64,000 bases of DNA. Source: Cladorrhinum sp. PSN259 (lineage: Eukaryota; Ascomycota; Sordariomycetes; Sordariales; Podosporaceae). Location: the NCBI GenBank assembly GCA_033725935.1, contig MU867120.1:1-64000 (forward strand), read 5' to 3'. The position numbers were made by a program, and so were the translations under genes. The notes under the pieces are model-generated. The model was not told where the DNA came from and did not search any database. It saw only the letters and a program-made list of their open reading frames with translations. This document shows positions 43,770 to 53,297 of the stretch, in pieces (the first letter of the stretch is position 1; each line of letters starts with the position of its first letter).

Positions 43770-46247
43770 ATGGGCAAAAACAGAAAATCAAAGCGCCAAT
43801 TGGTTCGCGACGAGAAGCGTGCAAAGAAGCGCGGTTTCGAAATCGCTGCCGAGGAGGAAGAAGAGCAGGTCTTGGATACGAAACGCCAGCGCCGCGACGA
43901 CTATAATCCCACCGCAGATTTCATTCCTCTCGACGACGGCGAAGAGAATGCCAACTTTGTAATTGACACGGTCGGCGACAAGAGCAAGAAACAGAAAAAG
44001 ATTCACGATGACAATCAAGGAGATGGCTTTGAACTCGGAGGAGCTGACGGTGGCGGCGGCGGCGGTAGCTTCGAGCGCGAGTTCTTCGGCATGCTCGCTG
44101 AGGGCGAACAGGAATACTTCCGACGAGCCGACGAACTTCTCGAATTGAACGATTTTCCATCCGGAGAGGAGCGCCATATTTTTTTGCAGAACGTATACAA
44201 GGAGGCCCGGGGCAAGGAGCTCAAGCTCGCCAGCAGTCAATCCTGCTCGCGCTTGATGGAGCGCTTGATTTTGTTGTCCAACACAAAACAAAAGAAGAGG
44301 ATATACGATGCCTTTGCTGGTCATTTCATCAGTCTAATCACCCACCGATTTGCCGGCCATTGTTGCGAGAAGCTGTTTTTGCAGAGTGCGCCTGTGGTAA
44401 CGCAGGAGCTCAAGGGAGATGTTGACACCGAGATGGTCGACGTCGAGGAGGAAGAAGAGGAGGAGGAGAACCCACCAGAAACGCTAAAGATGTCAATGGA
44501 GGATTTGTTATTGCTGACGCTTGATGAATTGGAGGAGCATCTTTCATTCCTCTTGTCGGACAGATACGGATCGCACGCGCTCAGAGTATTGTTGGTGGTT
44601 TTGTCAGGAAGACCTCTCGACCAAGCAGGGACCAAGTCGTTGTTGCAGGGCAAGAATAAGGAGTATATCACGGTTGAGGGTGCTGCCGCTTTGGCGAGCG
44701 AACTCAGTTCGCAAACCAGGGCGGTTCCATCATCCTTTACAGCGGCCATTCAAAAGATTATCCAAGATTCGATCGCAAACCTGGATTCGACTGCCCTCAG
44801 AATTTTGGCAAAGCACCCTACTGGCAATCCTACCCTGCAACTTCTACTGGATTTGGAGTTGGCATTGGCGCCAAAGGGAGATAAGAAGAAGGCCAAGAAA
44901 GGCGAGGAGGAGGAGACGAAGGAGGTACCACCAGCTGCCGAGACCTTGTTGGAAAAGCTCATCCCCGGAGCACCAGTCTCTTTCAGTGACGAGAAATCAT
45001 CAGCATGCGAATTCGTTAACAGCATGATGTACGACCCAATTGGTTCCAGATTACTCGAGACTTTGATCACACACTGTCCAGGAAAGGTCTTCAAGGGGTT
45101 GTTTTCCAACATCTTTGGTCCACGAATTCAGAGCCTGTTACGAAACGACATCGCCTCTTATCCAGCCATCCGAGTCCTCAACCGTCTCAGCAAGGAGGAT
45201 CTTGCAGAAGCAGTTAAGAAGTGTCTTCCGGAGATTCCTTCCTTCATTGAGAAGGGCCGTCTCAATGTCGTCAAGACCCTCTTTGAACGTTGTGGTGTCC
45301 GTAATGCCATGGAAGAGCTTTCCTCCCTTCTTCAAGCACTTACCTCGGCTTGCAACAACAACTGGAGGTTTATCGTTCCAAAGCTCTGCCCAGTTGATGA
45401 GGAGCCCGAACCAACAGAGGAGGAAGCCAAGGAGAAGAAGAAGTCCTTCCAGCCAGTTGAAGTCAAGAACAAGGCTGCTCTGCTGTCGCACGGTAGCCAG
45501 GTCGTTCTCGCCATGTTGGAAATTCGAGGACAAACTTCAAAGGCTATTCAGAACTCGCTTTTGACGTTAAAGCCTGATCAGTTGATGCGCATGGCCACTA
45601 CTTCTGCAGCAACAGCCAACATTATCAAAAAGGCGCTCTCTACACCACCTGAAATGGCAAACTTCCATAAACTGTTGGTTGCGGGTCTTTCTCAAAACAT
45701 TGTCGATATTGCCCTCTCTCAGCACGGTAATCCCATCGTCTGCGCAATAATTGCCTGCCCGTCAAAGGGCGAAGCAAAGAATACTCCCTTGGTTCCCTTC
45801 CACTTGAAAGAGAATATCATGGGACAGCTCGCCCTGAGAGAAGCAGCACTAAGAGAGACGTGGCTGGGGAGGAATGTCTGGAGGACGTGGAAGGGTGATT
45901 TGTATGGGAGGAAGAGGTTCGATTGGGTTAGGTGGGCTAAGGAGACTGATCCGGAGGAACTGCGAATTGCGGTTGTGCCCAAGAGCAAGAAGTTGGATGC
46001 TCTTAAAGATGATGAGGCGAGGAAAGAGAAGAAGCAGAAGAAGAAGGAGGAGGAGGAGGTGGTGGCGGAAGAAGAGGTCAAGGATGAGCATGAGCACGAG
46101 CACGAACACGAGCATGAAGAGAAGGATGAGGGTAAGAAAGAAAAGAAGAAGAGGAAGAAGGATGGTGATGAGAAGGAGGAGAAGAAGAAGAAGAAGAAAA
46201 AGAAGACCAGAGAGGGAAAGGGGGAGAAGATGGATGTTGATGAGTAA
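43770..46247 (+). CDS. nop9: Nucleolar protein 9, Pumilio-repeat ribosome biogenesis factor
   Basis: Single-exon 825-aa protein. Nop9 is an RNA-binding PUF-like protein of the nucleolus that binds 20S pre-rRNA near the future 18S 3' end during small-subunit maturation. The start ATG at 43770 follows CAAAA and gives the basic N-terminus MGKNRKSKRQLVRDEKRAKKRGFE, a usual Nop9 opening and nucleolar signal. Helical Pumilio-type repeats run from about residue 125 to 720 (for example SCSRLMERLIL, HCCEKLFLQS, YGSHALRVLLVVL, PIGSRLLETLI, HGNPIVCAIIA). An acidic insertion lies near 225-240. The C-terminus (about 750-825) is an extreme Lys/Glu/His tail with four His-Glu repeats coded by CAC/CAT-GAG units. 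Length is slightly above the family's usual 650-750 because of these tails. Confidence 0.95.
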   Translation: MGKNRKSKRQLVRDEKRAKKRGFEIAAEEEEEQVLDTKRQRRDDYNPTADFIPLDDGEENANFVIDTVGDKSKKQKKIHDDNQGDGFELGGADGGGGGGSFEREFFGMLAEGEQEYFRRADELLELNDFPSGEERHIFLQNVYKEARGKELKLASSQSCSRLMERLILLSNTKQKKRIYDAFAGHFISLITHRFAGHCCEKLFLQSAPVVTQELKGDVDTEMVDVEEEEEEEENPPETLKMSMEDLLLLTLDELEEHLSFLLSDRYGSHALRVLLVVLSGRPLDQAGTKSLLQGKNKEYITVEGAAALASELSSQTRAVPSSFTAAIQKIIQDSIANLDSTALRILAKHPTGNPTLQLLLDLELALAPKGDKKKAKKGEEEETKEVPPAAETLLEKLIPGAPVSFSDEKSSACEFVNSMMYDPIGSRLLETLITHCPGKVFKGLFSNIFGPRIQSLLRNDIASYPAIRVLNRLSKEDLAEAVKKCLPEIPSFIEKGRLNVVKTLFERCGVRNAMEELSSLLQALTSACNNNWRFIVPKLCPVDEEPEPTEEEAKEKKKSFQPVEVKNKAALLSHGSQVVLAMLEIRGQTSKAIQNSLLTLKPDQLMRMATTSAATANIIKKALSTPPEMANFHKLLVAGLSQNIVDIALSQHGNPIVCAIIACPSKGEAKNTPLVPFHLKENIMGQLALREAALRETWLGRNVWRTWKGDLYGRKRFDWVRWAKETDPEELRIAVVPKSKKLDALKDDEARKEKKQKKKEEEEVVAEEEVKDEHEHEHEHEHEEKDEGKKEKKKRKKDGDEKEEKKKKKKKKTREGKGEKMDVDE

Positions 46248-46686
46248 AATATTGATACCCGGGTTTATCTAGTGGTGTTCCAAGTCCTGGTAGGAGAAGC
46301 ATGACTTAAATTTTTATTGCATCTTTTGCTCACATCATTCCTCTCAGGATGTTATTCAGGGCCGCTTTCGAGCTCTTTCATTTGAAGTTTGAGCTAATCA
46401 GCGGCGGGCGGATGTGAGATTATTATTTTGATGAAACCAGGTCTGGGAGGCAACCGAGTGATGAGCGAGGTCTGATCGCGTCTGCTCCGCCACCGCCCGC
46501 TGTGTCCGGAACTGCCCCGTGGTTGCATGCGTGGAGCCAATCAGATGGCAAGTTGTCCAGCCCTCTAAAGTTTTGAGGTCTTGAAAAATGCTGTGTGTAA
46601 GGGGGCCTTTGACCGAGAAATTGCTCACTTTTTGGTGGGGCAAGGCTTTTGACCAACCAAAACCCCTAACTGAAGCATCAATAATC

Positions 46687-46711
46687 TTTTTTTTTTTTTT
46701 TTTTTTTTTTT
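46687..46711 (+). repeat. Homopolymer T25
   Basis: Twenty-five T residues, 440 bp after the nop9 stop. It might be a relic poly(A) tail in reverse or a simple homopolymer. Confidence 0.95.
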
Positions 46712-47241
46712 GAATGCGGGTTTTTGGATATTCTAGGGAGGGTTTGATGGTAAAGATCAAGGCAGGGTCCTGAAGAAATTCCCTGACTATGTCTCGTATG
46801 CTCATGTGTAGGTAGGTCTGACTGCATAAGGAATCAAGAGGAATTCACACCTTTTCAGACTTTTCGGGGTGATACCAAGGCCAATTGCTTTTATCAGGAG
46901 GTATTTTTCCTAATTATTACTCTATTTGATGTCAGGTTGAATACCGACGATAATTGTCCTGTTTTTATCTTTGGTGTGTTCGGAAATTTATGTTACTGCT
47001 GCTGCAGGATGTTGAGAACTGGTAATGTGGTGGTGGTGAAGCAGTTGCTGTGGCGTTGCTAATTGTAGTGAGGAAGAGCGTGTGTGATCACTGAGCGGTT
47101 GCGATGGCTATTGGTATGATAGGTGGTGGTATAAGAGGCATGAATTGTTGTTGTGCGAGAAGACCTATGGTAGTATTGAGCAGCAATCTTGAAAGGATTA
47201 CCGGGTACCTATTCCCTCCGATAACCGATAGACTGCCCCTT

Positions 47242-47497
47242 TATATACAACGTCCCGCACGCAACCTAGCACCAGAAGCCCCAATACGGTTGGGCCCCGT
47301 AGCCCAATGGTATTGGGGTGTGAAGGTAGTTGTCCGGGACGGGGGATTCGACGCACTCAAGCGTTCGACTCCCGGCTCGGGCATCTCTTCGACCGCCCGG
47401 AAAAACCCCTGGCCTGCACGTTAGGCAGCTAGGGTTTTCGTAGCCTGCGGCCACCACTTCGAGGGGGTGGTAGCAGGTGAGCTTTTTTTTTTTTTTT
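47242..47497 (+). ncRNA. Structured Pol III-like RNA element, copy B
   Basis: TATATA lies at 47242-47247. After 31 nt the hairpin 47279-47318 begins: CCCCAATAC pairs with GTATTGGGG (nine base pairs), then TTGGGC with GCCCAA (six). It contains TAGCCCAATGG (47300-47310), box A-like and identical to copy A. Box B-like GTTCGACTCC lies at 47363-47372. Further stems: CGC/GCG with TCGA/TCGA and a bulge (about 47343-47373), AAAACCC/GGGTTTT (47402-47408 / 47432-47438) enclosing GCCT/AGGC, and CCTGC+CCACC with GGTGG+GCAGG (47444-47477). It ends AGCT15, where T15 (47483-47497) would stop Pol III. Both copies share CACCAG just before the hairpin. Not an ordinary tRNA. Either a dispersed small RNA gene or a tRNA-derived SINE. 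Confidence 0.6.
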
Positions 47498-48485
47498 GCT
47501 TCTACATACTAAGTGCTTTAGCCCAATACAATGACCTCTTTTATTCTATTGGTATAATCAACTGATCCATCCTCGTTGCAGATCATTATGGGCATAGAAA
47601 CCGTTCCGCCACTACCACCACCAGCATTTGCCGAAGGGACCATTTACATAAAGATCACTCATAGATATACACCGGCCCCACGCTTTCCTAAGTCTTCGTT
47701 TTTCCAACTATCAGCACAAAACCATCATCAAGCCATGAGAATTCAACCGCGTTTTACCAAACTACACAACAAACACAAGTTAACGGTTCCAAAAACCGCC
47801 CCCCTCCCTCTCATTCTCAATCATTTGCCCTTCTTGTTCGTTGGCGAGCTCTGTTTTACAGCCCCTTTAAAAACTCTCGATTGCAAGGTGGACTAAAAAG
47901 AGAAAGGGAATCTTAGCACATGGCAGCACTTGGTCGCAAAAATTCAATGCTCAAAATCGTAATTGAATATACGCCCATTCTTTCTCTTCTTCCCTTTGCC
48001 ATATACAGTACACACTCACTGATGCTGCTGCTCAAGCAAGGCCTGAACTGTCTCCTTAGGAGATACTGCGCACAGACCATGTATCCCCCTTTTCCCCTAA
48101 ACACCAAACACCAAGAATCATCAACAACACATCAACGCTTCTTCTCAACACAAACAATTCCAAGTACAGCAAAAACCGATTGATGAATTTATCATGAATT
48201 TTTTTGGGGTATTTTAACCTTTCGGTGGGGTTTCTAGTTTTGATCTGTCTTTTTCTCTTCCTTTCTCCTTTGTCTCAAAACATAACCCTAACCCGTCTGT
48301 TCTATCCAGGAGTTTGACCGCAATTCTTTAGGTCGTAACTTAGTCAAGTCGTAACAAGTGGAGGCAGAATTTCCTGTGTTCTTGAAGAGTACAAAAAACA
48401 ACTGTTACGCCATATTGATTCTCGTTTCTTTAAGGAGGTGGAGATTCCTTACAGTCCCATCTTTTCAGAAAAGAGAACTGCTTCT

Positions 48486-50588
48486 CTACGACTCCCTCTC
48501 CAATGCCTCCAACTCCTTCAGAACTGACGGCTTAGTCGCAATCTTCTTGACCTGCGTATCCTCAAGCTTCTCACCACCGGCAAGCCTCATCTCGAGATCT
48601 TCAATAGCACGAATCTTCTTCTGCAAACTTCTGATCTTCTTGGCATTAGCACTTGAAGCTCCATCGTTGCCACCGACGGGCGATTCCTGTTGAGGAGGAG
48701 CAGCAGGTGCCTGCTGAGCAGCAGCTGCGGGGCCCCTGGATTGGGCGCGCTGGTTTCCATTACGGTTACGGTTATTTTGAGGGTTGCGAGACTGGCTACG
48801 CTGACCCTGTCCGCGACGATCAGGGCTGCGACCCTCACCGCTGGAACCGTTTCCGTGATGTTCACGGGGAGGAGGGGCGAGACCTCCTTCGGTGCCAGAA
48901 GCACCCTCGCCGTCCTTAGCCTTCTTGTTACGCTTCTTCTTGTTCTTGAGAGCCGTCTTGGAAAGCTCAGCATCCGCAGGGGCCGCTCCGGGAACACCGG
49001 CAGGCTCGGCAAAGTCAGCACCGGGGACGCGACGCTGGCGACCGAACCCATTAGCTCCGATCGATGGCGTGCCGTTGCCAACAATGTGCGCCGCGCCACC
49101 TTCGTCCTCACGCTTGAAGTGCATGGGAGTAGAAGACCCACGAGCTCCGGGAGGGCGGTAAGCACCCACGGGCTTGGAGGGAGCCTTGACAGTGCCAAGG
49201 TACGCCAGAGCCGAGGCGTGGGGCGTAGGGATAGGGTGGAGCGGGTCTCCAGAAGGGACATGATCCAAAGGAGCGGGGCGCCAAGCCGCGCTGTACAACT
49301 CGACGTGATCCTCGGTGTACATGATGCCGCCACCGACGTGCCAAAGCTTGATACCGTTATCCACGCGCAAGCGGGGAGAGGTGGTGGCGGTCATGATGTA
49401 GCGGCTGTCGGGGCTCCATTCGCAAACACTGGGATTGCCGCTCTCGATGGTGCAAACCTTGCGGTTGTCCTTCTCGAGGTCGTACACATCGATCTGTCCG
49501 GCCAAGTTGCCGAAACCGGCAACCAGGACGAAGCGACCAGTGGGCGAGAAGATGATGGTGTTGCGAGGGCTCAATGGGAAATTGTGGGTAGCAATCGCCC
49601 TGTGATTGAAAAGGGTCGTCTTGGCGGGCATGTAGCCATAAATGACACCAAACTCCTTTCCGTTGGGAGACCACGAAACATCGTGGATGGGACCCTCCTT
49701 GTCCAGAGTGATTCTGGCGTCAAAAGAGCCATTGGCGCTCAACAAGTACATGTTGGTCTCGCCATAGTAACTCTTGTTTGACTTGTCCACTTCGGTTTGT
49801 GCCAGCACAATCAGGCTCGTACCCAACTGGTTCCACTTCAGCTGCACCTTGTCGCCCTTGAAGAAAGTCTTTTGCGAAATAGGCGTGTTGAACTGGGGAA
49901 CGTTGTAAACCTTGACGGCGGCGGGTTGGCCCTGTGATGATGTGTCAGATTATGGGGCCGTGCCAAGGCGGGTACTGGTTGGTGGGTTTTCTTGTCTTAC
50001 CTTGCGTTCGGGCACAAAGACGGCAACGTTCTGGTTCTTACCAGGGGCGATGGCGAAGTTGGCGACACCCTCGACGCGGAGTCTGTTCACCGGGGCCGAG
50101 AGGTCGCTGGTATTGTAAAACTGAACCTCGTTGGTAACGAGGCGGGCGCAAAACATCTCATCGGCCGTGTACTGAACGTTCCAGCCCGCCGCTTGCTTCT
50201 GTACCCACTGGCCGAGGGGATTCTTGGCTTCGCCCTCGGCGAGATCGTCCTCAATGGTGCGCCAGACCTTGAGGTTCTTTGTCGCATCACCGTTCTCGTC
50301 CTTGCCGACCCGCTCCCAAGTGCTCAGGTAGGTGCCGTGGGGAGAGAAGGCCATATCGTTGACGAGGGGGAGATCCAGCGAGGTTAGAATGTGGCCGACC
50401 GAGGCGTCGACAACTACGACGCCCTCATTAGTGGCGTAGGCAAAGTAGCGACCGCATGGCGAGTAAACGCTGCACCTGAAATTCCCTTCGGGCTTGACGA
50501 ATCCAGGAAGAGCTTCGTAGACAGGCGCGGCGTCAAAGACACCGATAGCCTTCTGGGTTCGGTAGGCAAACTGCAATGGAGAAGCCAT
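48486..50588 (-). CDS. Eukaryotic translation initiation factor 2A (2 exons)
   Basis: eIF2A, a cytosolic factor that can deliver Met-tRNAi to 40S subunits independently of GTP, used on special mRNAs and under stress. Exon 1 is 50588-50001 and exon 2 is 49931-48486; the 69-bp intron (49932-50000) has GT...AG ends in phase 0. The product is 677 aa. A nine-bladed WD-type propeller fills about 1-430 (FSPHGTYLSTWERV, DVSWSPNGKEFGVIYGYMPA, CEWSPDSRYIMTATTSPRLRVDNG are family hallmarks). A Lys-rich patch (KNKKKRNKKAK) and an Arg/Asn/Gln/Gly-rich disordered linker follow, then the conserved C-terminal helix (KKIRSLQKKIRAIEDLEMR). ATG 50588 is standard. Confidence 0.96.
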
Positions 50589-51618
50589 GACTAGTCAAAG
50601 TCACAGATTATCGCGATGGCAGATTTGTTGTAGGAGTGTTTCTTTTTTTCGTGGGGTTGGAGACTGTTATTTCCTGATGTCTGGCTGCCGGAAGGTTGGT
50701 TGGATGTGGGGTGTTGGGCACTTGGTGATCCGGATTCTTCGAAACCGACAATCGCGTGGGAGTGAGAATTGCAACTCGAAACCTATTTGTTTCAGAGAGA
50801 TGTAAATTCCACTATCGGTACGCGGAAGCGGCGACAAGGCGACAATCGACTGGATGACCGATAAGACGGTGTTGACGACGGCGGCGACAGCGGTGTGGGG
50901 TGATTGGGAAATAAAAAGAAAACCGACCGAGCAGGAAGGGAAAATCCGTGGAAATTTGGCGAAAAAGAAGAAGAAGCACCCTAGGGGAAAGGTTGTCAAA
51001 GGCGGTGCGCGGTGTGTTGGACCGGGTGGGCTGGCGGGGAGGAGGGAGGTGGGAGGTAAGAAGAAGAGGAAGAGAAGAGAAGACGAGACGCGGGACCCAG
51101 TTCCACAATATCGTGATTATTTTTTTTTAAACCTTTATTCTCTTTTCTTTGCTGAATCAGGCCTTCGCAGCGGGGCCTGGCCTAGGCCGCTGTGGGGCTT
51201 CTTTTGGGCGAGGGGTCCAGAAACAGCAACCGCCAAGGCTGGCGAGTGTTGCTGTGTCTTGGCACTTGAAAAGGCTGCACTCTCTGTCGCCGCTGCCGCT
51301 GCTGTCAGCAACTCTTTTTTTTCATTTTTTTTTTTTCAAAAAATTAGGTGACGGTTTCCAGGTTGCCAAACGGCGTAAAAATGATGCTTTGAAACAATCT
51401 TATTTTTCTTCTTTTCTCATCGCTGATTTAAGGGCCACTCTTCTTTTTCCTTAATAAACATCTTTGTTACATCTGTGCCAAGACATCGTCACTTGACCTC
51501 CCTCCATGTCCAACTTGGGAAATCCTGGTGCATGTTGTAACACCTTCCCAGGCTGTTGAACTGCCGGCTGCAGACGCGTTTCACAAATATGTCATTTTGG
51601 TATATCTCAAGCATATAT
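50589..51618. other. Intergenic 1.0 kb
   Basis: Promoter and 5' region of eIF2A on the left and 3' flank of the transporter on the right. The plus frames here are low-complexity (Arg/Glu/Lys or Phe-rich) and start with non-consensus codons. No gene called. Confidence 0.45.
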
Positions 51619-53297
51619 CTATACCACCTTTTCCTCGGTAGAAGCAGTGGCCTTCTCGTCCAAAGTAGCCGCAGTTTTCTCATCGGGAGAAGTTGATGGA
51701 TCAATTCCAACCCGGGTCTCCCGATGAGTGTCCATCACTTCTTTATTCCAAACGTTCACATAGAGTGGATAGCTGTGGAGTCCTGTCAGCAAACACAAGA
51801 GTCACAAGTTACAACAAGGGGTGGGAAAGCGGAAAACTCACATCCAGGCAAGAATATACCCCATCATCGGGATAGCCATGGCCGTGTGTGCATCTCTGGC
51901 ATCAACAACAGCACCCATCATCGGAGGGAATACCATACCACCCGAAATCGCAGCAACCAGTAGTGACCCGCCCAGCTTCGTATGTCTTCCCAATCCACGC
52001 AGTCCGAGGGTGAATATTATTGCAAAGCAGCAAGACTCAAAACACAATACAAGCATCAGCATCACGATCGAAGCAGTGCCTTTTGTGTTCATGGCCGCCA
52101 CGGAAAAGACGAAGCAGAGGGCCAAATACACTGCCAGCATATATCGAGGTTTGAAGGCCGGTAGAGTGAGTAATCCTCCAGCAATAAAACGGTTGAGGGC
52201 GTATAATCCTTGCCCAACAGCAAGAAGGTCGGCTATATATTGTCAGTTCGCCATCCAAAATCCCAACACAAAATGGTAACTCACAAGAAGTCGCTGCATC
52301 CCTTCCAGCCTCCTTACAGAAGTATATAAAGTAATTCTGTCACCACATCAGCATCTATTCCCCTTTCTGACTGGGTATTACTCACCGCAACAGCAACCTG
52401 AGCGCCAACATAACAAAACTGACTCCAAACAGCCAAAAACAAATTATACTGCCTTCTAAACGGGCCCTCTGATTGATGCTCCTCTCCTCCTCCTCCCGCA
52501 CCAACCTTCTCCTCCAATTGCTGCATATCCCTTCCAGTAATCTCAGGCATAGGGACGGCCCAAAACAGCACAACCAACAAAACATCAAACCCCGCAACAC
52601 CGAGATACACCCACTGCACGTTCTTGAGTCCCTGCTCATCGTCAACCGTCTTGGCGAAGAAAACCCTGCTTGCCAACAAGGGCGCCACGAAGCTGCCCAC
52701 GCCTTGCACGGCTTGAGCCAGGTTAAGTCTCACTTCAGAGTACCGTGTCGGTCCGCAGATAGCCAAAAAGGGATCCGCGGCTGTTTCTAACGTTGCGAGG
52801 CCGGCGCCGACCACGAACATGCTCCCGCAGAACCCCCCGAAGGATTTTGAGATGCCCGAAGGCCAGAATAGGAGGCAACCGACGGCGAAGATTGAGAGGC
52901 CCGTCATAAACGTTATTCGAAAACCGAAGCGGCGGAGGATGTAGGCTGATAGCGTGGGGGGCAGGAGGAAGTAGGCGCCGAAGTAGGCAGATGAGAGGCC
53001 TGAGGCTTGGGAGGCCGAGAGGTGGAGGAGGGTTGAGAAGTGGGAGTTTAGGACTTTGTTTTTGGTTTATAGTTAGTTATAGGGAATTTTCATGTGAAAA
53101 AAAAAAAATGAAATTGGGGGGAAATAAGTAGTAAGTCATTTACCGTCAAGAAGACCATAGGCAAATCCCCAGAGGAAGAAGAGAATGGTGACCAGGAGGT
53201 TTGGGACAAGAGATTGACGAAGCGTGAGGTTCGCAGCCGAGGTGACGGTGTCGTCGGATATGGTTATTTTGCGGCGCCATAATCTTGAGAGCGTCAT
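51619..53297 (-). CDS. MFS transporter, fucose permease / sugar transporter type (5 exons)
   Basis: Plasma-membrane transporter of the major facilitator superfamily, FucP-like group, importing a sugar by proton symport. Exons by eye: 53297-53144, 53053-52386, 52336-52285, 52232-51842 and 51772-51619; introns of 90, 49, 52 and 69 bp all keep the frame, giving 472 aa. The opening TM1 FFLWGFAYGLLDVLNSHF matches the FucP hallmark (FFLWGFxxGLLDxLNxxF). Later segments include SGLSSAYFGAYFLLPPTLSAYILRRFGFR (TM2-TM3), LETAADPFLAICG, and TM10-11 around GGSLLVAAISGGMVFPPMMGAVVD. WIYPLYVNVW lies at the end of TM12, and an acidic Glu/Thr-rich cytosolic tail follows. One acceptor reads AAAG rather than C/TAG. 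Substrate unknown. Confidence 0.9.

Larger units (their letters stand above)
46248..48485. other. Convergent 2.2-kb region with a T25 run and an RNA-like element
   Basis: 3' flanks of nop9 and eIF2A. Contains T25 (46,687-46,711) and the structured element at 47.24-47.50 kb. The rest has only short non-ATG frames. A stretch at 48,343-48,354 matches the conserved 18S rRNA string AGTCGTAACAAG but nothing around it is ribosomal. Confidence 0.5.

Noticed and set aside
47300..47385. Ordinary tRNA gene on the plus strand
   Set aside because: The end GTTCGACTCCCGGCTCGGGCA looks tRNA-like, but the 5' T-stem (AAGCG) does not match CCCGG and the first bases do not pair with the last.
48343..48375. Fragment of 18S rRNA (AGTCGTAACAAG)
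   Set aside because: Only 12 bases match the conserved 3' end of 18S; neighbouring bases do not continue the match.
48690..49781. A 363-codon plus-strand frame opposite eIF2A
   Set aside because: It is antisense to a conserved coding exon and explained by codon bias. There is no motif or splice signal.
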